From contig BCKE01000030.1 in NCBI GenBank assembly GCA_001600495.1, forward strand, positions 223,814 to 287,813: a DNA stretch of 64,000 nt, in the 5' to 3' direction. Shown one piece after another: positions 1-10,142 of this stretch. The translations under genes and the position numbers were made by a program. The notes below the pieces were generated by a model. The model had not been told where the DNA came from. It ran no database searches and saw only the letters and a program-made list of their open reading frames with translations. Each line of letters begins with the position of its first letter. The stretch's first letter is position 1. This stretch comes from Pilasporangium apinafurcum. Its lineage: Eukaryota; Oomycota; Peronosporomycetes; Pythiales; Pythiaceae.

Positions 1-190
1 GCCGAACTGCCACAATCTTTCACCCCTACCATCCGAAGACGGGGGTACCATGAGATTCTCATACGAGCTGTGTTAAGGTGGACTTACTGGCTTTATTGTG
101 GGTTAGAGCGCACTTAGTAGTACCGACTTACGCCAAGACCTTGAACAGTATACACACAATCTGTCCAGTCTATGTAGTGACTCCCATATT

Positions 191-262
191 TGCAACAAGT
201 GGATTTGAACCCGCGCCACTTCTCTGTTTGCATTGTATCTTAACCATCTCTCCAAGACTCCC
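191..262 (-). repeat. tRNA-like sequence, possible SINE head or tRNA pseudogene
   Basis: Read on the minus strand, this stretch has an RNA polymerase III B-box-like motif (GGTTCAAATCC, an exact match to the usual T-loop sequence) about 35 bases after an A-box-like motif (TGGTTAAGAT). Between them is TGCAAA, which could be a GCA anticodon loop. The arms do not pair as a functional tRNA requires: only the two pairs nearest the T loop hold, and I find no 5' strand matching the 3' acceptor half. It is therefore better read as a decayed tRNA or the head of a tRNA-derived SINE whose body would run towards base 1. tRNA-derived SINEs are known from oomycetes. The ends are not defined. Confidence 0.4.
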
Positions 263-1211
263 CAAAGACTGTACGTGGTAAAATTACTATTTGAGGGTAT
301 AAATTCTCTATTTTTTATTTTTTACATGTACATTTTTGCCATTTTTGCAAAAACATTTATAGCTGGGTATATTTTTTCGCTTTTTGCTAATTTTTGTTTT
401 TGAATGGGTATTTTTTCCATTTTATTTTAAAAAAGGTATATTTTTTCCATTCTCCCTTTATTAAATGTCTCTATTCTCTTCGAGTTTGGAAACTCTTGCC
501 ACTTTTTCTCGCTACCTTGCGTATAATTGACCCGCTTACAGAGAGCAATCAAAAGAAGGTGAGGGTTTCATCTCAACAAGCAACTGAAATTCTGGAAAAT
601 TGTCAAATTCGAAGATGTGGAATTTGTAAGCAAATATCATAACTGTAAGGCTTGCCCTGGTAATCTCGCTTGAATGAGTTTTAAGTGCCAATTATATTGT
701 ACGTAGAGGTTCGTCATTCGAAACTGGATTTTCCTCGTTAATAATACAGAAAAATACACTGCATATGTACACTTTGATTAAGATTCATGTTTTGTTTGAG
801 ATGCATGCTGGTTTATTGATGCCAAGACGTCGTGTATATTTGTATGTATAGTATACATGCTTGGTACATTTTTTTTATTTCCAAATTATTTGGTATGTTA
901 TTATTATTTTTGAGCTTTTTGATGTAAAGTTTTTATTTGATGCATTTTTTATTTTCAAACTTTTTAACACAAAATCTTTATTTTTCGATTATCCTGGTAC
1001 ATATTGTTTATTATCCCGTTGACAAATTAAGTATTACAGACCGTACTGTAACTTAAAATCGGGACACTTGCTAGGTTTTATTTTACTCTTTCGAGGTTTT
1101 TTACGATGTTTTGCGTGGCGAAGGTTTCCCTACCATAAGGGACGTGCGCATTTGTTTCCATCCAAACGATAAGAAGAAAAAGAGAAGAAGGCGCGTCGCT
1201 GTTGGCTGCTC
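263..1211. other. AT-rich intergenic region with no gene seen
   Basis: From about 300 to 1080 the sequence is dominated by T-tracts and ATTTTT-like words, with only short frames that look like chance. The last ~100 bases should hold the promoter and leader of the Nup98-Nup96 gene. GCGCATTTGTTTCCATCC near 1146 resembles an oomycete initiator only loosely. Confidence 0.6.
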
Positions 1212-4200
1212 ATGTCGTTTGGTTTTGGCAGCAGCACGACGCCCTCCACGGGATTCGGCGGCTTCGGATCGGGAGGTTTTGGCTCCACACCTGCCGCAGG
1301 GGCATCACCCTTCGGCGGGGGATCCACAGGCTCTGCATTTGGTAGTACGGCATCCACATTCGGTGGTGGCGCCAGTGGTGGATTTGGCACCGGAAAACCC
1401 GCAACGTCAGCATTTGGAGGTGGTGGGGGATTCGGCAGTTCCAACGCCGGCACAGCTGGTGGGTTTGGTTCAACGTCGACAGGCTTTGGCAGCGGAACTA
1501 CTGGAGGTGGATTATTTGGTGGGAATTCAGGCGGTGGATTTGGATCGACAAGTTCAGGATTTGGTGCACCTAGCGCAACTTCCAGTGGATTCGGTTCATC
1601 GGGTTTTGGGAGTTCAACGGCACCTTCAACAAGTTTTGGAGCAACGTCAGCTGGTTCTGCATTCGGTAGTGGATCCGCGTTGTCGTCTCCGTTTGCGCCA
1701 AAACCAGCAGCGAGTGCGAGTCCGTTTGGGTCAACGAGTGTGTTTGGAGGAGGAGCAAACACCGGCACGACATCAGCGTTTGGTGGCTCGACTGGTGGGT
1801 TTGGCTCAACGACAGGGACGTCTGCGTTTGGTACACCTGCGCCGGCTGCGTCTGGTGGTGGCATGTTTGGTGGCACTAGTGCGTTCGGCTCTGCAGCTAA
1901 AAGCCCATTTGGGAGCACAGCGACACCTGCTGGAGGATTTGGCTCAGCTTCGACTGGCGGCTTTGGTGGATTTGGTTCGGCTACAGGAGGAGCGATGGGT
2001 GGTGCTACCCAACAAGTCGGCACAGGCAGCCCGCCGTATCAATCTACACGAGAAATTGAACCCACTGGCGGTGGTAATGCCAATTATATATCGATCTCAC
2101 GCATGCCAGCGTATGCGCACAAGTCTACAGAAGAATTACGATATGAAGATTATCTCAAGCGCACGAATCCAGCCGCTGCTCAGGCCGCTGCTGCCTTGAA
2201 TGCACCCTCTGGAGCTACTGCCGCAGCGACAGGTGCAGGAGCGTTTGGGTCGACCACCAGCGCGTTCGGAGCGTCAACACAACCGACAGGAACATCAGCT
2301 TTTGGATCAACTGGTGGTTTTGGCAGTACGACGTCAGCTTTTGGTGCGCCAGCTACCTCCACTGGTGGCGGGTTTGGTTCAGCATTTGGCTCAACTCCTG
2401 CAAACTCTAGTACCAGTGGTTTTGGTGGTTTTGGGTCGCAACCTGCTACAGGAACAACTGGCGGTGGGTTGTTTGGTGGAGCCGCTCGAACGGGAGGATT
2501 CGGTACACCTGCTCCCACAAGTGGATTTGGTACTCCTTCCACGTCTGCTTTCGGCGCTGCTCCTACTACAGGAACAACGGGAGGTTTTGGCTCGACAGGC
2601 TTTGGAGCAAGTGGTTTTGGTGCAACATCACAACCTCAACAGAATAGCCTTGGATTTGGTTCCACTGGTACCACGGCCGGCGGGTTCGGCAGTTCTTCAT
2701 TTGGGAAACCTGCCACGTCGTCTGGATTTGGATTTGGTAACACAACAACACCTGCAACTGGTGGAACAGGCAGCTTCTCGTTCGGTAGCACAAGTCAGCC
2801 CAGTACAAGTACGTCTCTGTTTGGTGGTACGTCAGCTGCTCCAAGCACGTCAGCGTTTTCGTTTGGCTCTACTCCTGCGAAACCTACAGGAACTGGTTTC
2901 GGTTTTGGTTCTACAACTGGCATGGGCGGTTTCGGATCATCGACAGGCAATGCTTTTGGCTCTACAACCGGAACGAGCGCGTTTGGTACTGCAGCATCAC
3001 AGCCCTTAGGCGGAACAACTTCACTATTTGGTTCTACACCGGCTACAGGCTCGACTGGTGGATTTGGATTTGGAACCACGACTGCTCCTGCAGGTTCATC
3101 GACAAGTTTGTTTGGTGCTCCTAAACCTGGTGGCAGTCTATTTGGCTCGACAAGTACTCCTTCTACTGGTGGTCTTTTTGGCAGCTCTACTGGTGGGTCG
3201 TCACTTTTTGGTGGAACTACTGGAGGAACAACCACTGGAACGGCTGGATTTGGGCTCGGAACTGGAGCATTTGGAAGCACAACTGGCGGGTTTGGAGGCT
3301 TTGGTTCGACACCAGCTACAACCACTCCTCAACTTGGATTTGGTTCAACATCTGGTGGGCTTTTTGGCCAGTCCCAGCAACAACAGAACCCGGCGGCAGC
3401 TCCGCAACCACAAAATTTGGTTGCAGCACCTGATGTTAACCCGTATGGTGCAGGATCATTCGGTGATGGGCTTATTGAGCAAAATGTCAAGGCTGCACTT
3501 AATTTACAGTCCATTAAAGCAGGATCAAGTACATCTTCTCGATTGAATACATTCGCGCATGATATTGGTTTGCCGAGAGGACCTATGGAAGCTTCCTCTG
3601 CCAGTCGGCGGCACTTAGTGACTGGACGTCCGACACTTCCAGTATCATTCATTCGCGGTTCGTTCAAGGGCTCAAAGAGTCGGTTTGCGACGTTTACATC
3701 TGCAGGATTGTCCTCGGCCAACAGCGTTTTACGTGCTACGTCGGATTCAACCTCAGGAGCACAAGACGACGAATTTAAATTTTCGTCCTCATTGTTCCGT
3801 AACTCAGTGACGAAGAAGTTAGTGATCGAAAAGACAGATCAAACTCGATCGGAGACTTCAGGCCGAGGAACTACATCGCGTGCGTCAGTTGTTCCATTCG
3901 TTGAGGATGACCGTGTGGATGTACATGAAATTGGAGGTTCAACTCATCGCAAACAACCATTAACCTCGGGCTCGGACGGAAAGTATCCTGTGGTATTTCG
4001 TAACCTCACGAACCGCAACACATTTACACTTCGACTGCATGCCAGCGATTCTATCAGACACGTGCGCGATGAAGTTAAGGATTTATTGCGAGCCAGCAGC
4101 ACAAAGGGTGGTGTCAGTGACATTGAATTGGTGTGGAAAGGGCGCATTATTGATGATGGGACGACTATTGAGCGTTTGTATTTGAAGGAAGGAGATGTTG

Positions 4201-7200
4201 TAGATGTTGTGATTGTTGAAGATCATGCAGACGAAGAATCAAAAACAGAAGGTGGGTCGGGAGCTACATACTCCGTTTTCCAACAGAATAAGCCTGAAAC
4301 AAAAAATAATCAAGAGTCAACCGCGACGAAGCGATTTATGACTTATGATGAATTTTTGTCTTCTGCGATTCGAGAAGAAGAAAACATGGAGGCTTCATTG
4401 CTTGAAGAACGAGTTACACAACGATTACCGGTCTCATCTGCGTGCCCCATTCTCAAAAACGAAGACTATTACACGGTTCCGTCATACGATAGTTTGCAGC
4501 GTATGAGTGAGCATGAACTCTCACAAGTACCTGGATTTACAGTTGGATGCAAAGGACTAGGATCTGTGGAGTGGATCGGAAAGACCGATGTTCGCCATCT
4601 CAATTTGGACGAACTGGTGTTTTTTGAGAAGAAAGAGGTTATTGTCTATAAGGACGATGAACAAAAGCACGATTTGGGTACTGGTCTCAACAAACCTGCC
4701 ATTGTAGAACTCTTAGGTGTATTCCCGCCGCGAAAGTCAGCGAGCGCTGACAAGTACAAGGAGCGAGTGAAACAGCGTACTCACGATATTGGTGCAACTT
4801 TCCTTGATTATTCGGCAGCAACAGGGATTTGGCGATTCCGAGTGGAGCATTTCAGCCGCTATGGTTTTGATGATGATGATGACGAAGCGGATGTCGAAAT
4901 GGAAGAAACTCCGAATGAACCGACAGGCTCAGAACTGGCAGTGGCGAACAGAACGACTAAAATCCCGACAATTACTCGTCCATTCGCTGCTAGTCGTCCT
5001 AATATGGCATTTTCCACCGATCGTGTCGCACTTCTTCGCAAATCTGCCTTGTATGGTGGGGAGAATGCTGAGAATCGCGGCGCGATAGTGGCGTTACGCG
5101 AACCCAGTATATTTACAGGTGCGGCTGACAGTTGGCCCGTCACAAAAAACACACCTTCTGGCAGTGAGACTGAAGATGAATCACCTGTGGAGTCAGACTT
5201 TGAAGAGGAAGTTTCCGTTCAGATACCATCGCTTCCTATCAGTGAGACATTTCACGTCCAACCTTCCGTGATGTTGAAGCCCCTAGGAATTGATAATGAC
5301 GCCAAGAACCTATCCAAGTCAAGTAAATCAACTACATATCAAATGATGTTGGATGCATCGAATCAACAAGGATCGGTAGCTCGCAATCATGTCGATGCCG
5401 GAATTTTTAAGGCTCGTTCCTTCCGCTGTACCTGGGGACCGAATGGTGAACTTGTTAATTTGGGGAAGCTTGTCTCAAGTCGGAACGAACGATTCGAAGA
5501 TCGAAAGAGCCATCGTGTGTGCATTGAATTTCCGCTAAACCTTCCTGAGGAACAGAAGCCAATTTTGAAGAAAGGTCTTGCTATGCATTACGAATGTACA
5601 ACAATGCTGAGTGACATGCCCAGATTAACCCAGCCAAATTTTCGCGAAGGGGAGGACTCCGCATCTGTGGCTCCTCCCGAGTACTTTCTTCCTTCAAATG
5701 ATGGCATTGTGCGCTGTTTGCACAAATATGTTGAATTCGCCGAAGCCATGGCCAGTAAATATCCGACGTCTTCGTTTCGTCAACGTGCTTTATTATTGTG
5801 GAAATTGGTTCAAGCTCTTTGGGGTCAGGAGCATGGCTCAAATGGTGACAGAGAAACTGACTCGCAATTTTACCCTTTGGCTGCTCGCGATGACCCACGT
5901 GAGATTGAAAATTTGGAGACATTCCATATGGTCGATTTGAGACGGGAAGCTATCTCAAGATGGTTTGAAGAAGCGGTGGTTTTGGTGTCAACTGACACCG
6001 AAGTGGAAGCCCCAAGTCACAACGATATTCTCCAGCTCTTGTCTCAGCATCGCATTGTTGAGGCAGCTGAAATGGCAATGGAATGCGGTGATTTTCGATT
6101 GGCGACTTTGATTTCTCAAGCCTCCACTTATGAAGGATCGGATTTCCGTCATTTTCTCGTGAGTCAATTATCCGAGTGGAATGAAAACGGGACATTCGAG
6201 TACATGGCTCCCGACTTGGTGTTGGTTTATAGCACCCTGGCAGGAAGTGTAGAAGTGCTGACTGCACAAAAAGGCGAAAAGCTTTCATGGGTTGTTTGTC
6301 TAGCGTTGTTCTTTTGGTATAAACGTGGTCCAGGAACTTCATTGAAGACTGCGATTGCAATGTACATGGACGCCGTAAAAAACCACTTGGCTACCGCTTC
6401 GCTATCACCTTTCTCGGAATCTCGTCCGAAGGATGATGTATTGATGGAAGTGATGAAGCTCTACATTGAAGATGCTGCATCACTTTGCAGTGTACTGTCA
6501 CCGAGTGGGTTTATGAGCGGACGAATGTCTCACTTGGACTATGAACTGAGCTGGCACTTGCACAGTGTATTACGCGCCATTGGATACAAAATTGATCGTA
6601 GGTGGGAGTCACATATCCATCACAATTTCATTCGTCAGTTGGAGAGCGCTGGTTTATGGGAGGATGCGCTCTACGTATCGCTCAACATTTCCAATGTAGA
6701 AGAACGCGAAACTACGTGCCGTACACTCTTGTCTCGTAACGCAGATATGCTAGCTGGAGATGACAAAGTTAAGCGAGAAGAGCTGTGTGCGCGACTGCGT
6801 ATTCCGCTGGAGTGGGTACACGAAGCACTGGCTATCCAAGCCATCGCGAAGCGGGAGTATCATGAAGAAGTTGCACACTGGATGGCCGCGCATGAGTATG
6901 AGGCAGCCCACAAGTGCCTGATTACCCACGTAGCGCCGTCATGCTTGTTCACTGGTGAGAAACAGGTTTTGCTCCAGCTGTTATGTGAGTTGGAACCATT
7001 CGCGGCAAGCATCCCACAGTGGACTAGTTGCACCTACGTGAATGCGATTGGCGGTGGATTACTCTTGGAATATCTTTATCTGGAGCAGCAAGAGGGCATG
7101 CAAGTCGGTCAAGAAGAGGCATTCCTACAGCGAGTGTTAGCACTTTCAGAACAGCTGACCAGTGCGCGTGAGGCTCCAATCGATAGTTCGAGTCGTAGCA

Positions 7201-7493
7201 ATCAAAGCAGTGATCTAACAGAACGGGTGATGGCCAAGACTTGTGTGTCGTCGATGATCGTGTCGTTGGCGACTCAGGCAGTGCAGCTGCGAACACTGCT
7301 GTCAGTGACGGAAGAACGGGAAGCTACGGGGACTTCTTCATTCGATTCCTCAACGACGCCGTTGGAGTTGCAACCAGAATTCCTCGACGGACTTGCACAT
7401 CTCGTGAGTGGACGGGAAACGCAGTTTGTGGAATCCTATCGCACAAGTCAATTACTAAATCTCTGCTCCACGTTCATTGACTGGCGTGCGTAG
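1212..7493 (+). CDS. NUP98: Nup98-Nup96 nucleoporin precursor with inserted ubiquitin-like domain
   Basis: Single-exon gene of 2,093 residues for the autoprocessed nuclear pore precursor. Residues 1-735 are FG/GLFG-type repeats that form the permeability barrier. A GLEBS motif (about 270-320, with KSTEELRYEDYLKR, closely like human Nup98) should bind Rae1/Gle2. Residues about 925-1005 look like a ubiquitin-like fold: alternating strands, an LRLHASDSIRHVRDEVKDLL helix region and a VWKGRIIDDGTTIERLYL stretch. The Nucleoporin2 autoproteolytic domain covers about 1078-1215 and ends in H1213-F1214|S1215, the cleavage tripeptide; an acidic run follows. The rest (about 879 residues) is the Nup96 scaffold part, with the helical NDILQLLSQHRIVEAAEMAM segment typical of the Nup84/Y complex. 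The ATG at 1212 opens directly into FG sequence. It is convergent with the next gene, 192 bp away. A 1,007-bp block of its FG region recurs in inverted orientation at 12971-13977. Confidence 0.95.
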   Translation: MSFGFGSSTTPSTGFGGFGSGGFGSTPAAGASPFGGGSTGSAFGSTASTFGGGASGGFGTGKPATSAFGGGGGFGSSNAGTAGGFGSTSTGFGSGTTGGGLFGGNSGGGFGSTSSGFGAPSATSSGFGSSGFGSSTAPSTSFGATSAGSAFGSGSALSSPFAPKPAASASPFGSTSVFGGGANTGTTSAFGGSTGGFGSTTGTSAFGTPAPAASGGGMFGGTSAFGSAAKSPFGSTATPAGGFGSASTGGFGGFGSATGGAMGGATQQVGTGSPPYQSTREIEPTGGGNANYISISRMPAYAHKSTEELRYEDYLKRTNPAAAQAAAALNAPSGATAAATGAGAFGSTTSAFGASTQPTGTSAFGSTGGFGSTTSAFGAPATSTGGGFGSAFGSTPANSSTSGFGGFGSQPATGTTGGGLFGGAARTGGFGTPAPTSGFGTPSTSAFGAAPTTGTTGGFGSTGFGASGFGATSQPQQNSLGFGSTGTTAGGFGSSSFGKPATSSGFGFGNTTTPATGGTGSFSFGSTSQPSTSTSLFGGTSAAPSTSAFSFGSTPAKPTGTGFGFGSTTGMGGFGSSTGNAFGSTTGTSAFGTAASQPLGGTTSLFGSTPATGSTGGFGFGTTTAPAGSSTSLFGAPKPGGSLFGSTSTPSTGGLFGSSTGGSSLFGGTTGGTTTGTAGFGLGTGAFGSTTGGFGGFGSTPATTTPQLGFGSTSGGLFGQSQQQQNPAAAPQPQNLVAAPDVNPYGAGSFGDGLIEQNVKAALNLQSIKAGSSTSSRLNTFAHDIGLPRGPMEASSASRRHLVTGRPTLPVSFIRGSFKGSKSRFATFTSAGLSSANSVLRATSDSTSGAQDDEFKFSSSLFRNSVTKKLVIEKTDQTRSETSGRGTTSRASVVPFVEDDRVDVHEIGGSTHRKQPLTSGSDGKYPVVFRNLTNRNTFTLRLHASDSIRHVRDEVKDLLRASSTKGGVSDIELVWKGRIIDDGTTIERLYLKEGDVVDVVIVEDHADEESKTEGGSGATYSVFQQNKPETKNNQESTATKRFMTYDEFLSSAIREEENMEASLLEERVTQRLPVSSACPILKNEDYYTVPSYDSLQRMSEHELSQVPGFTVGCKGLGSVEWIGKTDVRHLNLDELVFFEKKEVIVYKDDEQKHDLGTGLNKPAIVELLGVFPPRKSASADKYKERVKQRTHDIGATFLDYSAATGIWRFRVEHFSRYGFDDDDDEADVEMEETPNEPTGSELAVANRTTKIPTITRPFAASRPNMAFSTDRVALLRKSALYGGENAENRGAIVALREPSIFTGAADSWPVTKNTPSGSETEDESPVESDFEEEVSVQIPSLPISETFHVQPSVMLKPLGIDNDAKNLSKSSKSTTYQMMLDASNQQGSVARNHVDAGIFKARSFRCTWGPNGELVNLGKLVSSRNERFEDRKSHRVCIEFPLNLPEEQKPILKKGLAMHYECTTMLSDMPRLTQPNFREGEDSASVAPPEYFLPSNDGIVRCLHKYVEFAEAMASKYPTSSFRQRALLLWKLVQALWGQEHGSNGDRETDSQFYPLAARDDPREIENLETFHMVDLRREAISRWFEEAVVLVSTDTEVEAPSHNDILQLLSQHRIVEAAEMAMECGDFRLATLISQASTYEGSDFRHFLVSQLSEWNENGTFEYMAPDLVLVYSTLAGSVEVLTAQKGEKLSWVVCLALFFWYKRGPGTSLKTAIAMYMDAVKNHLATASLSPFSESRPKDDVLMEVMKLYIEDAASLCSVLSPSGFMSGRMSHLDYELSWHLHSVLRAIGYKIDRRWESHIHHNFIRQLESAGLWEDALYVSLNISNVEERETTCRTLLSRNADMLAGDDKVKREELCARLRIPLEWVHEALAIQAIAKREYHEEVAHWMAAHEYEAAHKCLITHVAPSCLFTGEKQVLLQLLCELEPFAASIPQWTSCTYVNAIGGGLLLEYLYLEQQEGMQVGQEEAFLQRVLALSEQLTSAREAPIDSSSRSNQSSDLTERVMAKTCVSSMIVSLATQAVQLRTLLSVTEEREATGTSSFDSSTTPLELQPEFLDGLAHLVSGRETQFVESYRTSQLLNLCSTFIDWRA
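2247..3253 (+). repeat. 1,007-bp block shared with 12971-13977 (inverted)
   Basis: This part of the FG-coding region (residues about 346-681) recurs in reverse orientation at 12971-13977, at equal length. Reading the two side by side I saw only two differences (3197 and 3238, each G here and A in the other copy, on the coding strands). The flanks diverge at once: TTTGGGTCG here against TTCGGGTCG at one side, and GGATTTGGGCTC against GGATTTGGTATT at the other. Sharp edges and near identity indicate a recent transfer rather than an old duplication. Confidence 0.9.
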
Positions 7494-7685
7494 GTAAGGG
7501 AGAAGAGAGAAATATACAGAAGAGAACAGGATACAGGAAGAGTTGGATACGTAGGTAGGTAGGCAAACACTGTTGAATTTCTCATTTTTCACTCGTCAAA
7601 TATATTTGTCACTTTCATATACGTTTCCTATTCTATCACTACAATTACGTTTGTAAAAATCACTAAATGCCTTCATCGCTTTTCA
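7494..7685. other. Convergent intergenic spacer
   Basis: The 3' flanks of the Nup98-Nup96 gene (+) and the first Nup98-only paralogue (-). It is AT-rich with a small GTAG tetranucleotide run near 7550; no gene seen. Confidence 0.6.
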
Positions 7686-10142
7686 TTAGAAATGTTCGAC
7701 TTGGAACTTCCAGACACCATTGATAGGAGAATATGCCAGCAGTTCTGCACCGAGTGCTTTTGTGTGGTTCTTTAATCTATCCTCGAAGTCACCTGCTTTT
7801 CTAGGATCATCATCAGCCCGTTTGATTCCATGGATTTGTATAATCGCACGTTTGTTTAACGCCTCACCAACAGCCGGTTTGCCTTCATATTCGTCTGGAT
7901 ACACGACGACTTCTTTGGCACGAAATTGGATGACTGCATCCAAGTCGAGGTGGCGAAGATCAGACTTCCCTGGCCATTGGATGGTGCCAATGCCCTCACA
8001 ACCGATCATGAAATCTTTCACAGCCATCAATTCCAGTTCGCCCATCTGTCGCAAGTGTTCGTAGGCAGGAATGGTGTAATAGCTGGAATTCTTGAGCAGA
8101 GGAGCCGCACTTGATATTGACTTGGACTGATTTAAAGCTGTCCCATTCGTTTGCTCTCTGTTATCTTCAGCATTTAACTTAGTTGTTTGGATCTGCTGTG
8201 ACTTCACTTCATTAGTGACTTTACTTCCTTTTCGACCAGTTTCAATTACGAGTGTCTTCTTATTGGATTTAAACAATGAGCTCCTGAACTGAAATTGATC
8301 GCCACCAGAAGTAACAGCACCGTTCTTCGGTGGGGACGCCAGTTTCAATGCCACACGATGCATGGAACCCTTAAAAGTCACATTCTTAGCGGCGATTGGA
8401 GAATGACGAGATCCACGGGACTTCGATACTGCAATCGACAAGGGTCCATTGGATAGTCCTACTTGACGGTGGCTACTGATCTTGGCATTGTAGTGGAAAG
8501 GAGAGCTAATGCGTTTGCTATTGATCTCCTCGGATAACTCGTTTGCCAATGTTGATGAGCTGGTATTCAGTGCTTCCTTGACAACCTTTTCGATCAACCC
8601 ATCGCCAAATGAACCCGAACCGTATGGATTGACGTCAGGAGCAGCGACTAATGTAGTAGGAGTCGATTCTAGCGAGCTAACCTTTACTTCTGAGGTCATC
8701 GCCCGATTGTCTGATGGCGATTTTGCACAAGCAGGAGAGTCAGTCTCATTACGTGATGGGAACTTGACTCCACTCCACGGGTTTGAGTTTCCGCGTAGGC
8801 CAAAGCCACTACAAGCAGAGACTTGCTCAAACTTTGCACTTGTTCTGGGGAAATTGGTCGTATGCTCAAAGGTGAGCGTGACTTTCTTGCAGTTAGCATC
8901 GCTGGGCACGGACAATACAGGTTGCGGTTGCTGTTTAGTAGCTTCGCTGCTAAATCCTGAAGGTTTAGGAGTTGAAAATCCTCCACTCCTGAATGTGTTA
9001 GTACTTGCAGTTGTTCTCATCGAAGGGTCACAACCGAAGCCAGTTCCTACAGGTTCCACAGGAGCGCAACCAAACGGAAATACTGTTGCGCTTGGAGCAG
9101 GAGACGTGCCACCAAACAGCGAAGTACTTTGACTGGGCTGACTTGTTCCACAAAAAGAGAAGTTGCTCGTTTTACCTGTCGTTGCGGGTGTGGCCGCATT
9201 ACCGAATTTAAATCCAGACGACGTGGCAGGTTTCTCAAATGCGGGTCTGCCAAATCCATTCGTTGCGGCACCAGTAGAACCGAATCCAAAGCTGCTCTGT
9301 TGAGGTTGAGAACGCGAATTGAAACCATTTGTTCCAAAGCCTGTCGAGCCAAAACCACCAGTCGCCCCAGAAGATGGAGCAGCACCGAAAGTAGACGTGG
9401 AAGGAGTACCAAATCTACTTGTGGAAGCAGGAGTCCCAAATCCACCTGATTTAGAGGCTCCACCAAGCAATCCACTGCCGGTTGTTCCTGTAGCAGGTTT
9501 CGAGTTGAAGCCTCCAAAACCATTGGATGCTGATCCTCCAAACAAACCACCTATCGAGCTGGAAGGTCGTGATGTTGACTGTGGAGCTGCTGATTTTCCA
9601 AATGTAGTGGTAGGTGTAGTTCTAAGATCATTCCCTCCAAGTGGATCCGTTCCAAATGGATAAGATGGTTGACCACTAGTCATTGAACTCGTGATTTTAC
9701 TGCCAAACACTGTCCGCGGGTATTGCGATCCTATAAACCCAGTCGCACCAAACAGTGTCTGTGACGGACGTACATCACCATGCGCTGGTACAGTATTGGC
9801 AAAAGGATTTACATGATGCTCTTGCGGTTGTAGATCGTAATTCGCAGGTCCAGAGTTAAACATTGGCTTCGCTATAGTCGGTGTTGGCTGATTTCCGCTC
9901 GCTGGTCCAAACAACAACGGCTTGCCAGTTGAATTGAACGGATTTGCTGCTGCTGAACCAGTCGTGGCTTTCCGTCTACTCAAGTCATTCTGAGCGAAGC
10001 AGAGTCGCGTGGAAGCCACACGGCCAAACGGATTTGACTGTTGCAAGTGGAACGACTGACTTGTAGGACTGTTGTTGTTGGTGTTTCCCCATGCATGAGA
10101 GCCTACAAAACCACCACCAGATGCATTTAGCGGGTTAGCCAT
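7686..10142 (-). CDS. Nup98-only paralogue A, ends at the autoproteolysis site
   Basis: A Nup98-like nucleoporin of 818 residues from the ATG at 10142. Frames open further upstream, but this Met begins MAN, as in paralogue B, and an upstream start would need a non-ATG codon. Residues 1-500 carry FG repeats, many degenerate (FCG, FGC, FKFG), that align with the precursor's FG region. A VNPYGSGSFGDGLIE segment matches the precursor. Residues about 678-818 form the Nucleoporin2 domain and end VEHF followed directly by TAA TGA. HF is the P2-P1 pair of the Nup98 cut site, so the product equals an already processed Nup98; no Nup96 part follows. I find neither a GLEBS motif nor the ubiquitin-like domain. 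It probably acts at the pore through the C-terminal domain, without Rae1 docking. Confidence 0.9.
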   Translation of the reverse strand: MANPLNASGGGFVGSHAWGNTNNNSPTSQSFHLQQSNPFGRVASTRLCFAQNDLSRRKATTGSAAANPFNSTGKPLLFGPASGNQPTPTIAKPMFNSGPANYDLQPQEHHVNPFANTVPAHGDVRPSQTLFGATGFIGSQYPRTVFGSKITSSMTSGQPSYPFGTDPLGGNDLRTTPTTTFGKSAAPQSTSRPSSSIGGLFGGSASNGFGGFNSKPATGTTGSGLLGGASKSGGFGTPASTSRFGTPSTSTFGAAPSSGATGGFGSTGFGTNGFNSRSQPQQSSFGFGSTGAATNGFGRPAFEKPATSSGFKFGNAATPATTGKTSNFSFCGTSQPSQSTSLFGGTSPAPSATVFPFGCAPVEPVGTGFGCDPSMRTTASTNTFRSGGFSTPKPSGFSSEATKQQPQPVLSVPSDANCKKVTLTFEHTTNFPRTSAKFEQVSACSGFGLRGNSNPWSGVKFPSRNETDSPACAKSPSDNRAMTSEVKVSSLESTPTTLVAAPDVNPYGSGSFGDGLIEKVVKEALNTSSSTLANELSEEINSKRISSPFHYNAKISSHRQVGLSNGPLSIAVSKSRGSRHSPIAAKNVTFKGSMHRVALKLASPPKNGAVTSGGDQFQFRSSLFKSNKKTLVIETGRKGSKVTNEVKSQQIQTTKLNAEDNREQTNGTALNQSKSISSAAPLLKNSSYYTIPAYEHLRQMGELELMAVKDFMIGCEGIGTIQWPGKSDLRHLDLDAVIQFRAKEVVVYPDEYEGKPAVGEALNKRAIIQIHGIKRADDDPRKAGDFEDRLKNHTKALGAELLAYSPINGVWKFQVEHF

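Noticed and set aside
1130-3721. Long antisense open frames across the Nup98-Nup96 FG region
   Set aside because: They are Pro/Asn/Val-rich shadows produced by the FG-repeat codon pattern; the same frames recur opposite the other FG gene. The sense strand has clear domains.
8509-9663. Open frames on the + strand opposite paralogue A
   Set aside because: Same repeat-driven shadow effect; no recognisable protein features.
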